Position numbers and translations under genes: made by a program. Of a DNA stretch of 64,000 bases, positions 26,808-35,422 are shown one piece after another. The DNA is from an uncultured Lachnospiraceae bacterium. GTDB taxonomy: Bacteria > Bacillota > Clostridia > Lachnospirales > Lachnospiraceae. The notes under the pieces were generated by a model. It did no database searches. It was not told the DNA's origin and worked only from the letters and a program-made list of their open reading frames with translations. Positions within the stretch are counted from its first letter, which is position 1. Every line of letters starts with the position of its first letter. The stretch lies in the NCBI GenBank assembly GCA_945949045.1, contig CAMFDG010000001.1, forward strand, positions 62,001 to 126,000, in the 5' to 3' direction.

Positions 26808-27686
26808 TTATTCAATATTCTGGATCTGTTCCCGGATCTTTTCGATTCCTGTCTTCATATTAATGCCTACATCGGAGATTTCAATATTGTTGGCCTTCGA
26901 GAGGATCGTGTTGGCCTCCCGGTTCATCTCCTGGGCAATGAAATCCAGCTTTCGCCCAATAGGACCGCCCTTCGTCAGAGCCTCCTTCATGGCGAGAATA
27001 TGGCTTTTAAGTCTCACCGTTTCCTCATCCACGCATATCTTATCCGCATAGATCGTAACCTCTGTGGCGATCCGGGAATCATCCAGCTGACGGTCTCCCA
27101 GAAGCTCCTTTACCTTGTCCTCCAGTCTGGAACGGTATTCTGCCATAATCTGTGGAGAACGTCTCTCGATAAAATCCACATTTTCCAGCAGTTCATCCAG
27201 CTTTTCTAAAAGGTCCGCCTTCAGATGCTCTCCTTCTCTGGTCCTGGCAGACACAAACTGCTCACAGGCACCCCGCAGAGCTTTCTCAAGTCCGTTCCAC
27301 AATTCCTCCTCGTCCGCCGGAGTCTCCTCCATGACAAAGACATCCGGATAGCGGGAAAGACTGCTGACACGAATATCGTTCTCCAGTTGAAACTCCTCTG
27401 CCATCTCCTTCAAATAGGATAAATAGGTTGCCGCCAGGGCAGAGTTATATTTAAGGGAAACATCCTCCTGGGTATCTTTCTCACAAGTGATATAGACATC
27501 CACCTTACCCCGCTCGATATATTCCCTCAGAAGCGAACGAATCCCGCTCTCAAGAGCATTTAACTGCCTGGGCATTTTGATATTAAGATCCAGATACCGG
27601 TGATTCACGGATTTGAGTTCTACGGTAAATTTACGACTGCCCTCCGCAGCCTCAAAGCGCCCAAATCCTGTCATGCTGTTAATCAT
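26808..27686 (-). CDS. YicC/YloC family endoribonuclease
   Basis: A 292-residue YicC-family protein; characterised members are metal-dependent endoribonucleases that act on small RNAs and mRNAs. The N-terminus MINSMTGFGR and SVNHRYLDLNIKMPR are the classic start of the family, and the C-terminal half contains ATEVTIYADKICVDEE, RLKSH, GRKLDFIAQEMNREANTI and the closing VDIKTEIEKIREQ-like segment. Full length. First gene of the yicC-gmk-rpoZ group behind a strong promoter, divergent from rqcH. Confidence 0.9.
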   Translation of the reverse strand: MINSMTGFGRFEAAEGSRKFTVELKSVNHRYLDLNIKMPRQLNALESGIRSLLREYIERGKVDVYITCEKDTQEDVSLKYNSALAATYLSYLKEMAEEFQLENDIRVSSLSRYPDVFVMEETPADEEELWNGLEKALRGACEQFVSARTREGEHLKADLLEKLDELLENVDFIERRSPQIMAEYRSRLEDKVKELLGDRQLDDSRIATEVTIYADKICVDEETVRLKSHILAMKEALTKGGPIGRKLDFIAQEMNREANTILSKANNIEISDVGINMKTGIEKIREQIQNIE

Positions 27687-27728
27687 AATGCGTTTTCTCC
27701 CAAATAGAACTTATGCATAGATATGGTT

Positions 27729-27757
27729 ATTATAATGCTTCTTTTCCCGTTCGTCAA
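27729..27757 (-). promoter_or_regulatory. SigA promoter of yicC-gmk-rpoZ
   Basis: On the minus strand TTGACG (27752-27757) and TATAAT (27729-27734), 17 bases apart. It lies back-to-back with the rqcH promoter, eight bases away. Confidence 0.88.
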
Positions 27758-27764
27758 ATATTCA

Positions 27765-27793
27765 TTGGATTTTTTCTTCTGTTGCATTATAAT
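27765..27793 (+). promoter_or_regulatory. SigA promoter of rqcH
   Basis: TTGGAT (27765-27770) and TATAAT (27788-27793) with a 17-base spacer, about 40 bases before the start codon. Confidence 0.85.
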
Positions 27794-27833
27794 GGTAGGA
27801 GCAACACGGATCACAAGAATTAGGAGATGTAAC

Positions 27834-29579
27834 ATGGCTTTTGACGGAATCGTAATCGCCGGTCTGGTCCACGAGTTAAACCAGACGATTTTAAATACCA
27901 AAATCAGTAAGATCGCACAGCCGGAAAACGACGAGCTGCTGCTTACCTGCAAGGGAAAGGATGGGCAGCACAGGGTGGCGGTGTCTGCCAGTGCCTCCCT
28001 TCCGTTTCTTTACCTGACAGACGAGAACAAGACCAGCCCGCTGCAGGCGCCGACTTTCTGTATGGTACTGCGCAAGCACATTGCAGGTGGAAGAATTATT
28101 GAAATATCCCAGCCACACATGGAACGCATTATCAATATCACAATTGAACATTTGAATGAGATGGGTGATCTTTGCCATAAGACGCTCATCATCGAGCTGA
28201 TGGGCAAACATTCCAACATTATTTTCTGCGATGAGAACGGAACCATTATTGACAGCATCAAACGGGTATCCTCCGCAGTGAGCTCCCTGAGGGAGGTACT
28301 TCCGGGAAAGCCCTATTTCATCCCGGCTACCCAGGAAAACAAATACAATCCCCTGGCCGTTTCAGCGGAACAGATCTATGAGGTGATAAGTGCCCTTCCG
28401 GTAACGGCGGCAAAAGCCATTTATACCTCCTTTTCAGGAATCAGTCCACTGGCAGCTTCAGAGATTGTATTTCGGGCCGGCCTTGATGCAGATCAGCCCT
28501 TAGCAGCTTTCAGTGAAGAGGAACTCCGGCATCTCAGCAACCACGCTGCATGGTATTTTGAAGAGATCAAAACCGAACATTTTTCTCCGGTAATTGTGCG
28601 GAAAGGCAAACAGCCTGTGGAATTTTCTGCCCTTGAGCTGACCATGTACCGGGATCTTTCACCGGAACACTTTGACAGTATATCAAAGGCTCTGGAGGTA
28701 TTTTATGCTGAGCGCAATGCTTATAACCGCATCCACCAGAAATCTGCGGATCTTCGTCATGTAGTGACAACCACGTTAGAACGCACAGCCAAAAAATATG
28801 AGCTGCAGCAAAAGCAGATGAAGGACTCTGCCAAGAGGGAGAAATACAGGCTGTATGGCGAACTGATCAATGTCTATGGCTATGGGCTTGCCCCCGGTGC
28901 CAGGGAGCTGATCTGCGAAAATTTTTATGATAACAATAAAGAAATCCGTATTCCCTTAGATCCCACACTGGATGCAAGGGCAAACGCAAAAAAGTATTTT
29001 GACCGTTACGGAAAACTGAAACGGACCGCGGAGGCGCTGGAGGTTCAGCTGGCAGAGACAAAGGCCCGTATGGATCATCTTTCCTCAATCCAGAATTCCC
29101 TCGATATCGCCGTGAACGCTGATGACCTGATCCAGATCCGGGATGAACTGGCTGAGTACGGTTTTATCAAAAAACACCGCATGGGGAAAAAGGAAAAAAT
29201 CAAAAGCAAACCCTTCCATTACATTTCCACGGATGGATATGATATTTATATTGGCAGAAACAACTATCAGAATGATGAACTGACCTTCAAGTTTGCAAAC
29301 GGGAACGATTGGTGGTTTCACGCAAAGGGCATGCCGGGCTCCCATGTTATTGTCAAAAATGACAAGGATGAACCGATGCCGGACCGGGTATTTGAGGAGG
29401 CCGGAAAACTGGCCGGTTTCTACTCCAAGGGGAGGGAAAGCGATAAAATTGAGATTGATTATCTTCAGAAAAAAAATGTAAAAAAACCAGCCGGCAGCGC
29501 ACCGGGCTTTGTGGTCTACTACACAAATTATTCCCTGACCATCCATCCGGATATCAGCGGCTTGACACAGATCGAATAA
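27834..29579 (+). CDS. rqcH: RqcH, NFACT-family ribosome quality control protein
   Basis: A 581-residue NFACT protein, often mis-named fibronectin-binding protein. RqcH binds stalled 50S-peptidyl-tRNA and adds alanine tails that mark the chain for degradation. NFACT-N occupies about 1-190 (FDGIVIAGLVHEL, the HKTLIIELMGKHSNIIF segment), a helix-hairpin-helix and coiled coils follow (about 200-430), and NFACT-R ends the protein (GNDWWFHAKGMPGSHVIV). I start at 27834 with TAGGAG upstream; the frame is open further left but the family begins at FDGI. It has its own promoter and stands opposite yicC. Confidence 0.93.
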   Translation: MAFDGIVIAGLVHELNQTILNTKISKIAQPENDELLLTCKGKDGQHRVAVSASASLPFLYLTDENKTSPLQAPTFCMVLRKHIAGGRIIEISQPHMERIINITIEHLNEMGDLCHKTLIIELMGKHSNIIFCDENGTIIDSIKRVSSAVSSLREVLPGKPYFIPATQENKYNPLAVSAEQIYEVISALPVTAAKAIYTSFSGISPLAASEIVFRAGLDADQPLAAFSEEELRHLSNHAAWYFEEIKTEHFSPVIVRKGKQPVEFSALELTMYRDLSPEHFDSISKALEVFYAERNAYNRIHQKSADLRHVVTTTLERTAKKYELQQKQMKDSAKREKYRLYGELINVYGYGLAPGARELICENFYDNNKEIRIPLDPTLDARANAKKYFDRYGKLKRTAEALEVQLAETKARMDHLSSIQNSLDIAVNADDLIQIRDELAEYGFIKKHRMGKKEKIKSKPFHYISTDGYDIYIGRNNYQNDELTFKFANGNDWWFHAKGMPGSHVIVKNDKDEPMPDRVFEEAGKLAGFYSKGRESDKIEIDYLQKKNVKKPAGSAPGFVVYYTNYSLTIHPDISGLTQIE

Positions 29580-29621
29580 ATTTCAATTGTCTGATTTTGT
29601 AAAAGGCGGTCAAACTTTCCA

Positions 29622-29650
29622 GCATATGCTGCCTTCCCCTGCATATACTA
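29622..29650 (+). promoter_or_regulatory. Candidate SigG (forespore) promoter of the spore-protein gene
   Basis: GCATA (29622-29626) and TATACTA (29644-29650), 17 bases apart, resemble a SigG promoter (GHATR, CATNHTA) with one mismatch in the -10. Genes for small acid-soluble spore proteins are normally SigG-dependent. Confidence 0.4.
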
Positions 29651-29691
29651 TCACTGTACCAAGAGTACAAGCGCAAAGGAGGAAGAAAAGC

Positions 29692-29880
29692 ATGTCAAAC
29701 AGAAGTACAAAAAAGTCGTTGGAACGTTTTAAGTATGAAGTTGCAGATGAGCTTGGAGTTCCACTGAAGAGCGGCTACAACGGAGACCTCACCGCAAAGC
29801 AGAACGGATCTGTAGGCGGTTATATGGTCAAAAAGATGATCGAGGCACAGGAGAAGCAGATGACTGGAAAAAACAGCTAA
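29692..29880 (+). CDS. Alpha/beta-type small acid-soluble spore protein
   Basis: A 62-residue SASP, which coats and protects DNA in the dormant spore and is degraded at germination by the protease GPR. Family marks are KYEVADELGVPL, which includes the GPR cut region, and NGSVGGYMVKKMIEAQE. The ATG at 29692 follows AGGAGG at a good distance; the longer open frame upstream is not part of it. It stands alone between rqcH and the convergent recG, ending in a strong bidirectional terminator. It shows the host is a spore former. Confidence 0.93.
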   Translation: MSNRSTKKSLERFKYEVADELGVPLKSGYNGDLTAKQNGSVGGYMVKKMIEAQEKQMTGKNS

Positions 29881-29903
29881 ACCAGTAAAAAACAAAAGCG
29901 AAG

Positions 29904-29926
29904 ACAGACCCCGCTACGGGGTCTGT
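29904..29926. terminator. Bidirectional terminator between the SASP gene and recG
   Basis: A ten-base-pair stem, ACAGACCCCG facing CGGGGTCTGT, with loop CTA. T-rich sequence follows it in both directions, so it can end the SASP gene on the plus strand and recG on the minus strand. Confidence 0.85.
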
Positions 29927-29931
29927 TTGCT

Positions 29932-31995
29932 TTATAAGGTCATTTTATCCAAATGTTCCTTCTGATATTCCTCGATCTGTATTTTAATCAGCTGATTTTC
30001 CTCCTTAAGAAGCATGGGATCCTCTTCAAGAAGTTCAGTCACTGCCTTAGAGGCGTCCTGAAGTACGGAAGCGTCCTGATAAATATCTGCCAGGGTAAAG
30101 GCCAGATCTCCACTCTGGCGTATACCGAAGAAATCCCCGGGTCCCCTGAGTTTTAAATCCTCACTGGCAATATAGAAGCCATCATTGGATTGATTTAAGA
30201 TTTCCAGTCTTTTTTGGGCGGTTTTCGTGTCTGAGGTATTGATCATGATACAGTAGGACTGGGCATCTCCTCTTCCCACGCGTCCCCGAAGCTGGTGCAG
30301 CTGGGCCAGACCAAACCGGTTTGCATTTTCAATCATCATGACCGTGGCATTCGGCACATTGACCCCTACCTCTACCACCGTGGTGGACACAAGCACCTTC
30401 AGATCCCCTTTGGCAAACTGTTCCATCACCTGATTCTTCTGGTCATTTTTCATCCGGCCGTGGAGAATTCCAACGGAAATATCTCCCGGAAGCTGACTTT
30501 TCACGAAGGAGGCATAATCTTTCACATTTTCTGCCTCCATTCCTTCGCTCTCCTCCACCAGCGGGCAGATGATATAGGCCTGATGTCCGGCATGTACCTG
30601 ATCAGCAATGAACCGGCAGGCCTTCGGGCGGTAAGCAGTGTTTACCACGCAGTTTTTGATGGGCAGTCTCTTCGCCGGAACCTCGTCAATGACGGAAATA
30701 TCCATATCTCCATAAAGAATGATTGCCAGTGTGCGGGGAATCGGGGTGGCACTCATTACCAGCGTATGAGGTGTTTTACCCTTTCCCGCCAGGTGATCCC
30801 TCTGTTTCACACCGAAGCGGTGCTGCTCGTCCGTGATCACAAGGGCTAGATTGGAATAGACTGCCTTCTCCTGAATCAGAGCATGTGTACCCACAATCAG
30901 GGCATTCGGCATTTCCGAAAGCCCCCGGTAAGCTTCTTTCTTTTCTCTTGCAGACATGGAGCCTGTCAGAAGAATCACCGGAAACGGAAGGGCAAAGTCG
31001 GTGCAAAGTCTCTGGAAGGTCTCGTAATGTTGTCTTGCCAGCACCTCTGTCGGAGCCATGATGGCAGACTGAAAGCCGTTGTGGGCACACCATGCCATGA
31101 TAAGAAAAGCAATGATTGTTTTGCCTGAACCCACGTCTCCCTGAATCAGACGCTGCATCACATAAGGGCCCTGCATACTGTCCATCAGTTCCTGAAGCAC
31201 TCTTCTCTGGGCGCCGGTCAGCTCATAAGGAAGTTTATCCAAAAGGTCTGTGACAAATGCTGTATCCTGCAGAACGAATCCGTTTACAGCCCGCTGTATT
31301 TTCTCCTTCTGCCAGCGCATTCCCAGAATAAACCGAAAAAATTCATCGAAAACCAGACGCTTTCTGGCATCAATCAAAGTCTCCATGGAATCCGGAAAAT
31401 GAATCTGCTTCATCGCATAGTTGTATTCACAGAGCTCATATTGTTTACGTATTTCACCAGGAAGCGGATCCGGAAGAAGAACCTCACTATCCAATACCTG
31501 TCGTATGGTTTTTTGCATGAGATTATTAGATATTCCGGCGGTCAGGCCGTATACCGGCTGAAAGCACTCCTCTATCTGCTGATAGGTTTCCGGAGCATAG
31601 ACCATCGGCTGCTCCATGACGTATCGGCCGTTTTTGGGAGAAACCTTTCCGTAAAAGACATAATACTGTCCTGTTTTTAAGGTGTTCTTGATGTAAGGCA
31701 TCCGATACCAGACCAGTTCGATCCGATGACCGCTGCTTCCGATCGTAAGAAGGGTGATCTGCATGCTTCTCGTGCTTTTTACCACCGGAACGGATGTGAC
31801 TCTTGCGGCAACTGCGTGCTTTTCCTCAGAAAAAGAGGTCATCTCGTCAATGGGCTCTGCCTTCGGATAGCGGATATAGGTCCGGGGAAAATGAAGGAGT
31901 ATATCACCGGCGGTGTATACTCCCATCTTTTGAAATAACTGTTCTGTTTTCCGGCCGATTCCTTTTATGTCCGTAATCGGTGCGTGTAGATCCAT
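29932..31995 (-). CDS. recG: ATP-dependent DNA helicase RecG
   Basis: A RecG helicase of 687 residues, which remodels stalled replication forks and branched DNA. The N-terminal wedge (OB) domain runs to about 240, the helicase core has Walker A GDVGSGKT, the DEQH box in DEQHRFGVKQR, TATPIPRTL and the QLRGRVGRG motif VI, and the C-terminus has the RecG-specific LRGPGDFFG. I start at the ATG at 31995; a TTG five codons upstream is also possible. It is the last gene of the asp23-fakA-recG operon. Confidence 0.96.
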   Translation of the reverse strand: MDLHAPITDIKGIGRKTEQLFQKMGVYTAGDILLHFPRTYIRYPKAEPIDEMTSFSEEKHAVAARVTSVPVVKSTRSMQITLLTIGSSGHRIELVWYRMPYIKNTLKTGQYYVFYGKVSPKNGRYVMEQPMVYAPETYQQIEECFQPVYGLTAGISNNLMQKTIRQVLDSEVLLPDPLPGEIRKQYELCEYNYAMKQIHFPDSMETLIDARKRLVFDEFFRFILGMRWQKEKIQRAVNGFVLQDTAFVTDLLDKLPYELTGAQRRVLQELMDSMQGPYVMQRLIQGDVGSGKTIIAFLIMAWCAHNGFQSAIMAPTEVLARQHYETFQRLCTDFALPFPVILLTGSMSAREKKEAYRGLSEMPNALIVGTHALIQEKAVYSNLALVITDEQHRFGVKQRDHLAGKGKTPHTLVMSATPIPRTLAIILYGDMDISVIDEVPAKRLPIKNCVVNTAYRPKACRFIADQVHAGHQAYIICPLVEESEGMEAENVKDYASFVKSQLPGDISVGILHGRMKNDQKNQVMEQFAKGDLKVLVSTTVVEVGVNVPNATVMMIENANRFGLAQLHQLRGRVGRGDAQSYCIMINTSDTKTAQKRLEILNQSNDGFYIASEDLKLRGPGDFFGIRQSGDLAFTLADIYQDASVLQDASKAVTELLEEDPMLLKEENQLIKIQIEEYQKEHLDKMTL

Positions 31996-32011
31996 AACTG
32001 TACCTGCCAAA

Positions 32012-33706
32012 TTATTCTACCGAGATGACATAGTAGTAGATCGGCTGTCCGCCGTCATTGATCTCTACCTCAACATCCGGATATTTCTCTTCAATCAGTG
32101 CTCCAATTTCAGAAGCAGCCTCCTCGGTGGCATCCTGTCCGAAATAGATGCTTACAATGGCAGCTTCCTCCGTCATCATTTTATCGATCATAGCAAGGGT
32201 TGTCTGCTTTAAATCGGTACCCGCAGCAAGAATGGAGTCATCTCCGATTCCCATATAATCATTTTCATGGATCTTGATGCCATCCAGCTCCGTGTCGCGA
32301 ACCGCATAGGTCACCTGTCCGGTTTTCACATTATCCAGCTCGGACAGCATCATTTCCTTGTTCTCCTCCGCAGAATAATCCGGGATATAGTTTACCAGAG
32401 CAACGATTCCCTGGGGAATGGTCCTGGTAGGGAGCACAATGATATCCTTGTCCTCCACAAGCTCAGCGGCCTGGTTGGCTGCCAGGATAATATTCTTATT
32501 ATTCGGAAGGATAAAAATATGCTCTGCATTGACATTTTCAATTGCTTCTAACATATCTTCCGTGCTGGGATTCATGGTTTGTCCACCTTCAATCAGATAA
32601 TCGGCTCCCAGCTCACGGAAAATTTCATTCATTCCTTCGCCAATCGATACTGCGATAAAGCCGATTGGTTTTGGAGGTTCTTTATCTTCCGGTGTGCTTT
32701 CTGTCTCCTTCTCCTGCTCCGCCTCTTCTTTCTTCTGTTGTGCAGCAAGCTTCTGGGCATCCTTGATCAGCTTCTCCTGATGTTCCTCACGCATATTGTC
32801 GATCTTGATCTTACTCAAAGAACCGTGGGTCAGAGCCTTCTGAATGGCAAGACCCGGATCATTGGTATGTACGTGAGTCTTTACGATCTCATCGTCCGCT
32901 ACCACAACAATGGAATCACCGATGGACTCCAGATAGGCCTTGTACTCCTGCTCTTCACGATCGGAAAGAGGATGATTTAATACGATAATAAACTCTGTAC
33001 AGTATCCAAACTTGATCTCCTGCTCGGTCTCACGGGAAATCTTAACCACGGAGGAGGATGCAGTTCCCTCGATTTCATAGTCAATTTCCTTGCCCAGAAG
33101 GGCATCATAAGCACCTGAGAGTACCTGAACCAGTCCCTGTCCGCCGGAATCCACAACACCGGCCTGCTTCAATACCGGAAGCATCTCCGGAGTCTGATCT
33201 AGAACAAACCTCGCATGCTTAATCACCTCGTCACAAAACACGACCAGATCCTCAGTCTCATTTACCAGCTCAGCAGCCTTGTCGGCAGCGCCCTTGGCAA
33301 CCGTGAGAATCGTTCCCTCCTTCGGTTTCATAACGGCCTTGTATGCGGTCTCCACCGCCCGCTGAAAGGCTTCGCATAAAATCGAAACATTGACCTCGTT
33401 GTAATCCATGATTACCTTACAGAAGCCACGGAAAAGCTGAGATAAGATTACACCGGAATTACCTCTGGCCCCCCGGAGAGAACCGGAAGAAATGGCCTTA
33501 GCCAGCTCCTTCATGGTAGGATTGTTCAGACTGTTTACCTCTCTCGCCGCAGACATAATCGTCATGGACATATTCGTTCCCGTATCACCATCCGGCACCG
33601 GGAACACGTTGAGTTCATTGATCCACTCCTTCTTTGCGTCCAGATTCTTGGCTCCTGCGAGAAACATTCTGGACAGTAATTCTGTATTGATGCTTGTGAT
33701 TTCCAA
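32012..33706 (-). CDS. fakA: FakA-like DAK2 domain protein (fatty acid kinase)
   Basis: A 564-residue YloV/FakA family protein. The N-terminal DhaL-like kinase domain (about 1-200) carries the metal/ATP-binding PDGDTGTNM and SGSLRGARGNSGVI; the middle and C-terminal regions are the FakA-specific DUF1949-like parts. FakA phosphorylates exogenous fatty acids held by a FakB carrier. No fakB gene is in the window. A TTG start with AGGAGG eight bases before it fits the conserved N-terminus EITSINTELL. It lies between asp23 and recG as in Bacillus yloU-yloV-recG. Confidence 0.88.
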   Translation of the reverse strand: MEITSINTELLSRMFLAGAKNLDAKKEWINELNVFPVPDGDTGTNMSMTIMSAAREVNSLNNPTMKELAKAISSGSLRGARGNSGVILSQLFRGFCKVIMDYNEVNVSILCEAFQRAVETAYKAVMKPKEGTILTVAKGAADKAAELVNETEDLVVFCDEVIKHARFVLDQTPEMLPVLKQAGVVDSGGQGLVQVLSGAYDALLGKEIDYEIEGTASSSVVKISRETEQEIKFGYCTEFIIVLNHPLSDREEQEYKAYLESIGDSIVVVADDEIVKTHVHTNDPGLAIQKALTHGSLSKIKIDNMREEHQEKLIKDAQKLAAQQKKEEAEQEKETESTPEDKEPPKPIGFIAVSIGEGMNEIFRELGADYLIEGGQTMNPSTEDMLEAIENVNAEHIFILPNNKNIILAANQAAELVEDKDIIVLPTRTIPQGIVALVNYIPDYSAEENKEMMLSELDNVKTGQVTYAVRDTELDGIKIHENDYMGIGDDSILAAGTDLKQTTLAMIDKMMTEEAAIVSIYFGQDATEEAASEIGALIEEKYPDVEVEINDGGQPIYYYVISVE

Positions 33707-33718
33707 TTTTTTATCCTC

Positions 33719-34078
33719 CTAATCAATGACGCGAACGCCTTCAACATAGATATTAATCTTATTGATGGTCATACCGGTAAAAGATTCTACCTTATATTTC
33801 ACGGTCTCAATCAGGTTTTCGGAAACCGTCTGAATGCTGACCCCATATGCTACAATCATGTGAAAATCAATGGTGATCTGATTCTCATCCTCAATGGTCA
33901 CACTGATCCCATGCGTCAGATAATCACGTTTCAAAAGCTTGACAAGTCCGTCCTTCATATTGACAGCCGCCATTCCGACAATACCGAAGCATTCCACGGC
34001 AACAGAACCGGCATAGGTAGCGATGACATCTTCGTCGATTAAGATTTTTCCATACTGGGTATCCATCTGTCCCTTCAT
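33719..34078 (-). CDS. Asp23/Gls24 family protein (YloU)
   Basis: A protein of 119 residues of the Asp23 (DUF322) family, membrane-associated proteins linked to envelope stress; YloU-type members accompany fakA. Marks are YGKILIDEDVIATYAGSVA, GIVGMA and the C-terminal VNIYVEGVRVID. No membrane segment is visible, so it probably attaches through partners. GGAGGG precedes the ATG at 34078; the frame extends nine codons up without support. First gene of the operon, divergent from rpmB. Confidence 0.88.
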   Translation of the reverse strand: MKGQMDTQYGKILIDEDVIATYAGSVAVECFGIVGMAAVNMKDGLVKLLKRDYLTHGISVTIEDENQITIDFHMIVAYGVSIQTVSENLIETVKYKVESFTGMTINKINIYVEGVRVID

Positions 34079-34143
34079 ACTTATCCCTCCAAAGTGATGA
34101 ATCATTTTTCAATACACAAAAAACTCATCATATAGTTAATATC

Positions 34144-34172
34144 ATTATAACCGTTTTGCCCGGAATTGTAAA
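34144..34172 (-). promoter_or_regulatory. SigA promoter of asp23-fakA-recG
   Basis: On the minus strand TTTACA (34167-34172) and TATAAT (34144-34149), 17 bases apart. Confidence 0.85.
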
Positions 34173-34209
34173 TAAATACTGATTTATTTCATTTTTTTAT
34201 AATTTTTCC

Positions 34210-34238
34210 TTGCATTTAAAAACCGAATCTGATAGAAT
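34210..34238 (+). promoter_or_regulatory. SigA promoter of rpmB
   Basis: TTGCAT (34210-34215) and TAGAAT (34233-34238), 17 bases apart, followed by a leader of about 55 bases with AGGAGGTG before the start codon. Confidence 0.8.
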
Positions 34239-34298
34239 ACATTTGTTGTGAGCTTGAAACAGACAAGCGAATGATGAATAGCAAGGAGGTGCAAAATC

Positions 34299-34484
34299 AT
34301 GGCAAAATGTGCAATTTGTGAAAAGGGCGTACATTACGGAAACAATGTCAGCCATTCTCATAGAAGATCCAATAGAGTCTGGAAATCAAACATCAAACGT
34401 GTAAGTTGCAAGGTAAACGGAGTACCACAGAAGTTATATGTTTGTACTTCCTGTCTCAAGTCCGGTAAAGTTGAGAGAGCCTAA
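34299..34484 (+). CDS. rpmB: Ribosomal protein bL28
   Basis: A 61-residue bL28, a large-subunit protein. The N-terminus MAKCAICEKGVHYGNNVSHSH and the basic RRSNRVWKSNIKRV are the family signature. It is the zinc-binding form, with CxxC pairs at C4/C7 and near the C-terminus (CTSC). It has its own promoter and terminator and stands opposite asp23, the order found in many Firmicutes. Confidence 0.97.
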   Translation: MAKCAICEKGVHYGNNVSHSHRRSNRVWKSNIKRVSCKVNGVPQKLYVCTSCLKSGKVERA

Positions 34485-34498
34485 ACACAAGAGTTCTT

Positions 34499-34529
34499 AG
34501 AACCGTCGCATTGCGATGGTTCTTTTTTT
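34499..34529 (+). terminator. Terminator of rpmB
   Basis: AGAACCGTCGC pairs with GCGATGGTTCT (one G-T pair) around ATT, followed by seven T. Confidence 0.92.
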
Positions 34530-34542
34530 AGTGTTTTGTATG

Positions 34543-34796
34543 CATTCGCCAGCCGGACACTTCCGCAGGGAGCGCACGTCCGGGGGAGACACTCTCAGGA
34601 TTCCTTCACCTAGTGCGAGTAAATGCCTCCATCCACAGAGTTTATCAGGCACGGGAAATACAAACGCGCTACGCTTGAACGTGTATTTCCCGTGCCCACT
34701 TCAGTGTCTGAAGGCATTAACTCGCACACGGTTCGGAATATCTCGAGTGTCTCCCCCGGACGTGCGCTCCCTGCGGAAGTGTCCGGCTGGCGAATG
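34543..34796. repeat. Long inverted repeat (254 bases) with 52-base perfect arms
   Basis: Bases 34543-34594 are the exact reverse complement of 34745-34796. Inside, pairing continues imperfectly: 34613-34628 (GTGCGAGT, then AATGCCT) with 34712-34727, and a perfect 15-base stem 34648-34662 with 34682-34696 around a 19-base apical loop. The whole unit is one long hairpin, richer in G and C than its surroundings, between convergent rpmB and the 45-residue protein gene. No transposase is present and I saw no flanking duplication. It could be a MITE-like mobile unit, a structured RNA or a transcription barrier. Open frames across the arms are products of the symmetry, not genes. Confidence 0.9.
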
Positions 34797-34804
34797 AATC
34801 ACTC

Positions 34805-34942
34805 TCAACAGGAAAATAGCAAATAGGAAAGCAGGAACGCTCCTACAATCAGGAGAAGGCCGAGAAATCCTCTTCCAATGATATACATGACTAGCATGCC
34901 AACCCCAAACCAGAAAAGCGTATAACCCCAGACCCGTTTCAT
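34805..34942 (-). CDS. Small membrane protein, 45 residues
   Basis: A 45-codon frame starting ATG at 34942, with GGTGG six bases before it. The product begins MKRVWGYTLFWFGVGMLVMY and is almost wholly hydrophobic, with two probable membrane helices (about 7-20 and 26-44) around the turn GRGF, and ends SC. The composition, start site and position directly after gerW support a real gene. I do not know a function; the link to DUF2953-gerW suggests the spore or envelope. It lies nine bases from the long inverted repeat. Confidence 0.6.
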   Translation of the reverse strand: MKRVWGYTLFWFGVGMLVMYIIGRGFLGLLLIVGAFLLSYLLFSC

Positions 34943-34954
34943 AATTCCACCAAA

Positions 34955-34984
34955 AAAGCATATATTACTAATAATATATGCTTT
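34955..34984 (-). terminator. AT-rich terminator-like hairpin after gerW
   Basis: A perfect 13-base-pair stem, AAAGCATATATTA (34955-34967) with TAATATATGCTTT (34972-34984). On the minus strand it ends in TTTTTT, as a terminator for gerW. It sits immediately before the ribosome binding site of the 45-residue gene, so it could also attenuate that gene. Confidence 0.65.
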
Positions 34985-34992
34985 CCTGTCTG

Positions 34993-35397
34993 TTAATTTT
35001 CTTTTGTCTCCTCAGAATCATCTTTTTCGGACTCATCGAAGATGACATCCGAATCACTCCCGCCCTTTCCGGATGTAAATTTATTGACAATATCCGGAAC
35101 CATATCCAGAATCTTTGTGACACCGTCCTGATTCTTGACATTAACTAACTTCGTCACGCCATTTTGAATGACAAGCACTGCACTGGGATTGATCTTACCA
35201 CCCATACCGCCGCCGCCGTTATTCTTTTTCTCCTGGGTAAAGGCACCCGCCGCTACGCCGAAAGCCACATCCACCAGCGGAAGGATGATGGTATCTCCGA
35301 TATGAACCGCATCTCCCACAACCGTCTTAGTGGTGATAAAGCTGTCCATTCCCTTAAACAGGGATTCAATTGTGTTATTAAAGCTGTTATCTGCCAT
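34993..35397 (-). CDS. gerW: GerW (YtfJ) family sporulation protein
   Basis: A 134-residue YtfJ/GerW protein, a soluble forespore protein needed in Bacillus for spore germination. The conserved VGDAVHIGDTIILPLVDVAFG is at about 27-47, followed by a glycine-rich loop (NGGGGMGGK) and the INPSAVLVIQNG segment typical of the family. The acidic tail (SEKDDSEETKEN) varies among species. It follows the DUF2953 gene by 25 bases, as ytfI-ytfJ in Bacillus. Forespore expression is expected from the family; I could not identify a sporulation promoter with confidence. Confidence 0.9.
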   Translation of the reverse strand: MADNSFNNTIESLFKGMDSFITTKTVVGDAVHIGDTIILPLVDVAFGVAAGAFTQEKKNNGGGGMGGKINPSAVLVIQNGVTKLVNVKNQDGVTKILDMVPDIVNKFTSGKGGSDSDVIFDESEKDDSEETKEN

Positions 35398-35422
35398 TGA
35401 TTGCTACCTCCCAAGCTAATTA

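Noticed and set aside
34543-34796. Retron or group II intron as explanation for the long inverted repeat
   Set aside because: No reverse transcriptase gene is nearby and the element is a simple single hairpin without intron domain V-like sequence.
34516-34961. Three open frames of 67-93 residues across the long inverted repeat
   Set aside because: They have similar residues because the arms are reverse complements of one another, none has a ribosome binding site, and they run into the rpmB terminator side or the real 45-residue gene in another frame.
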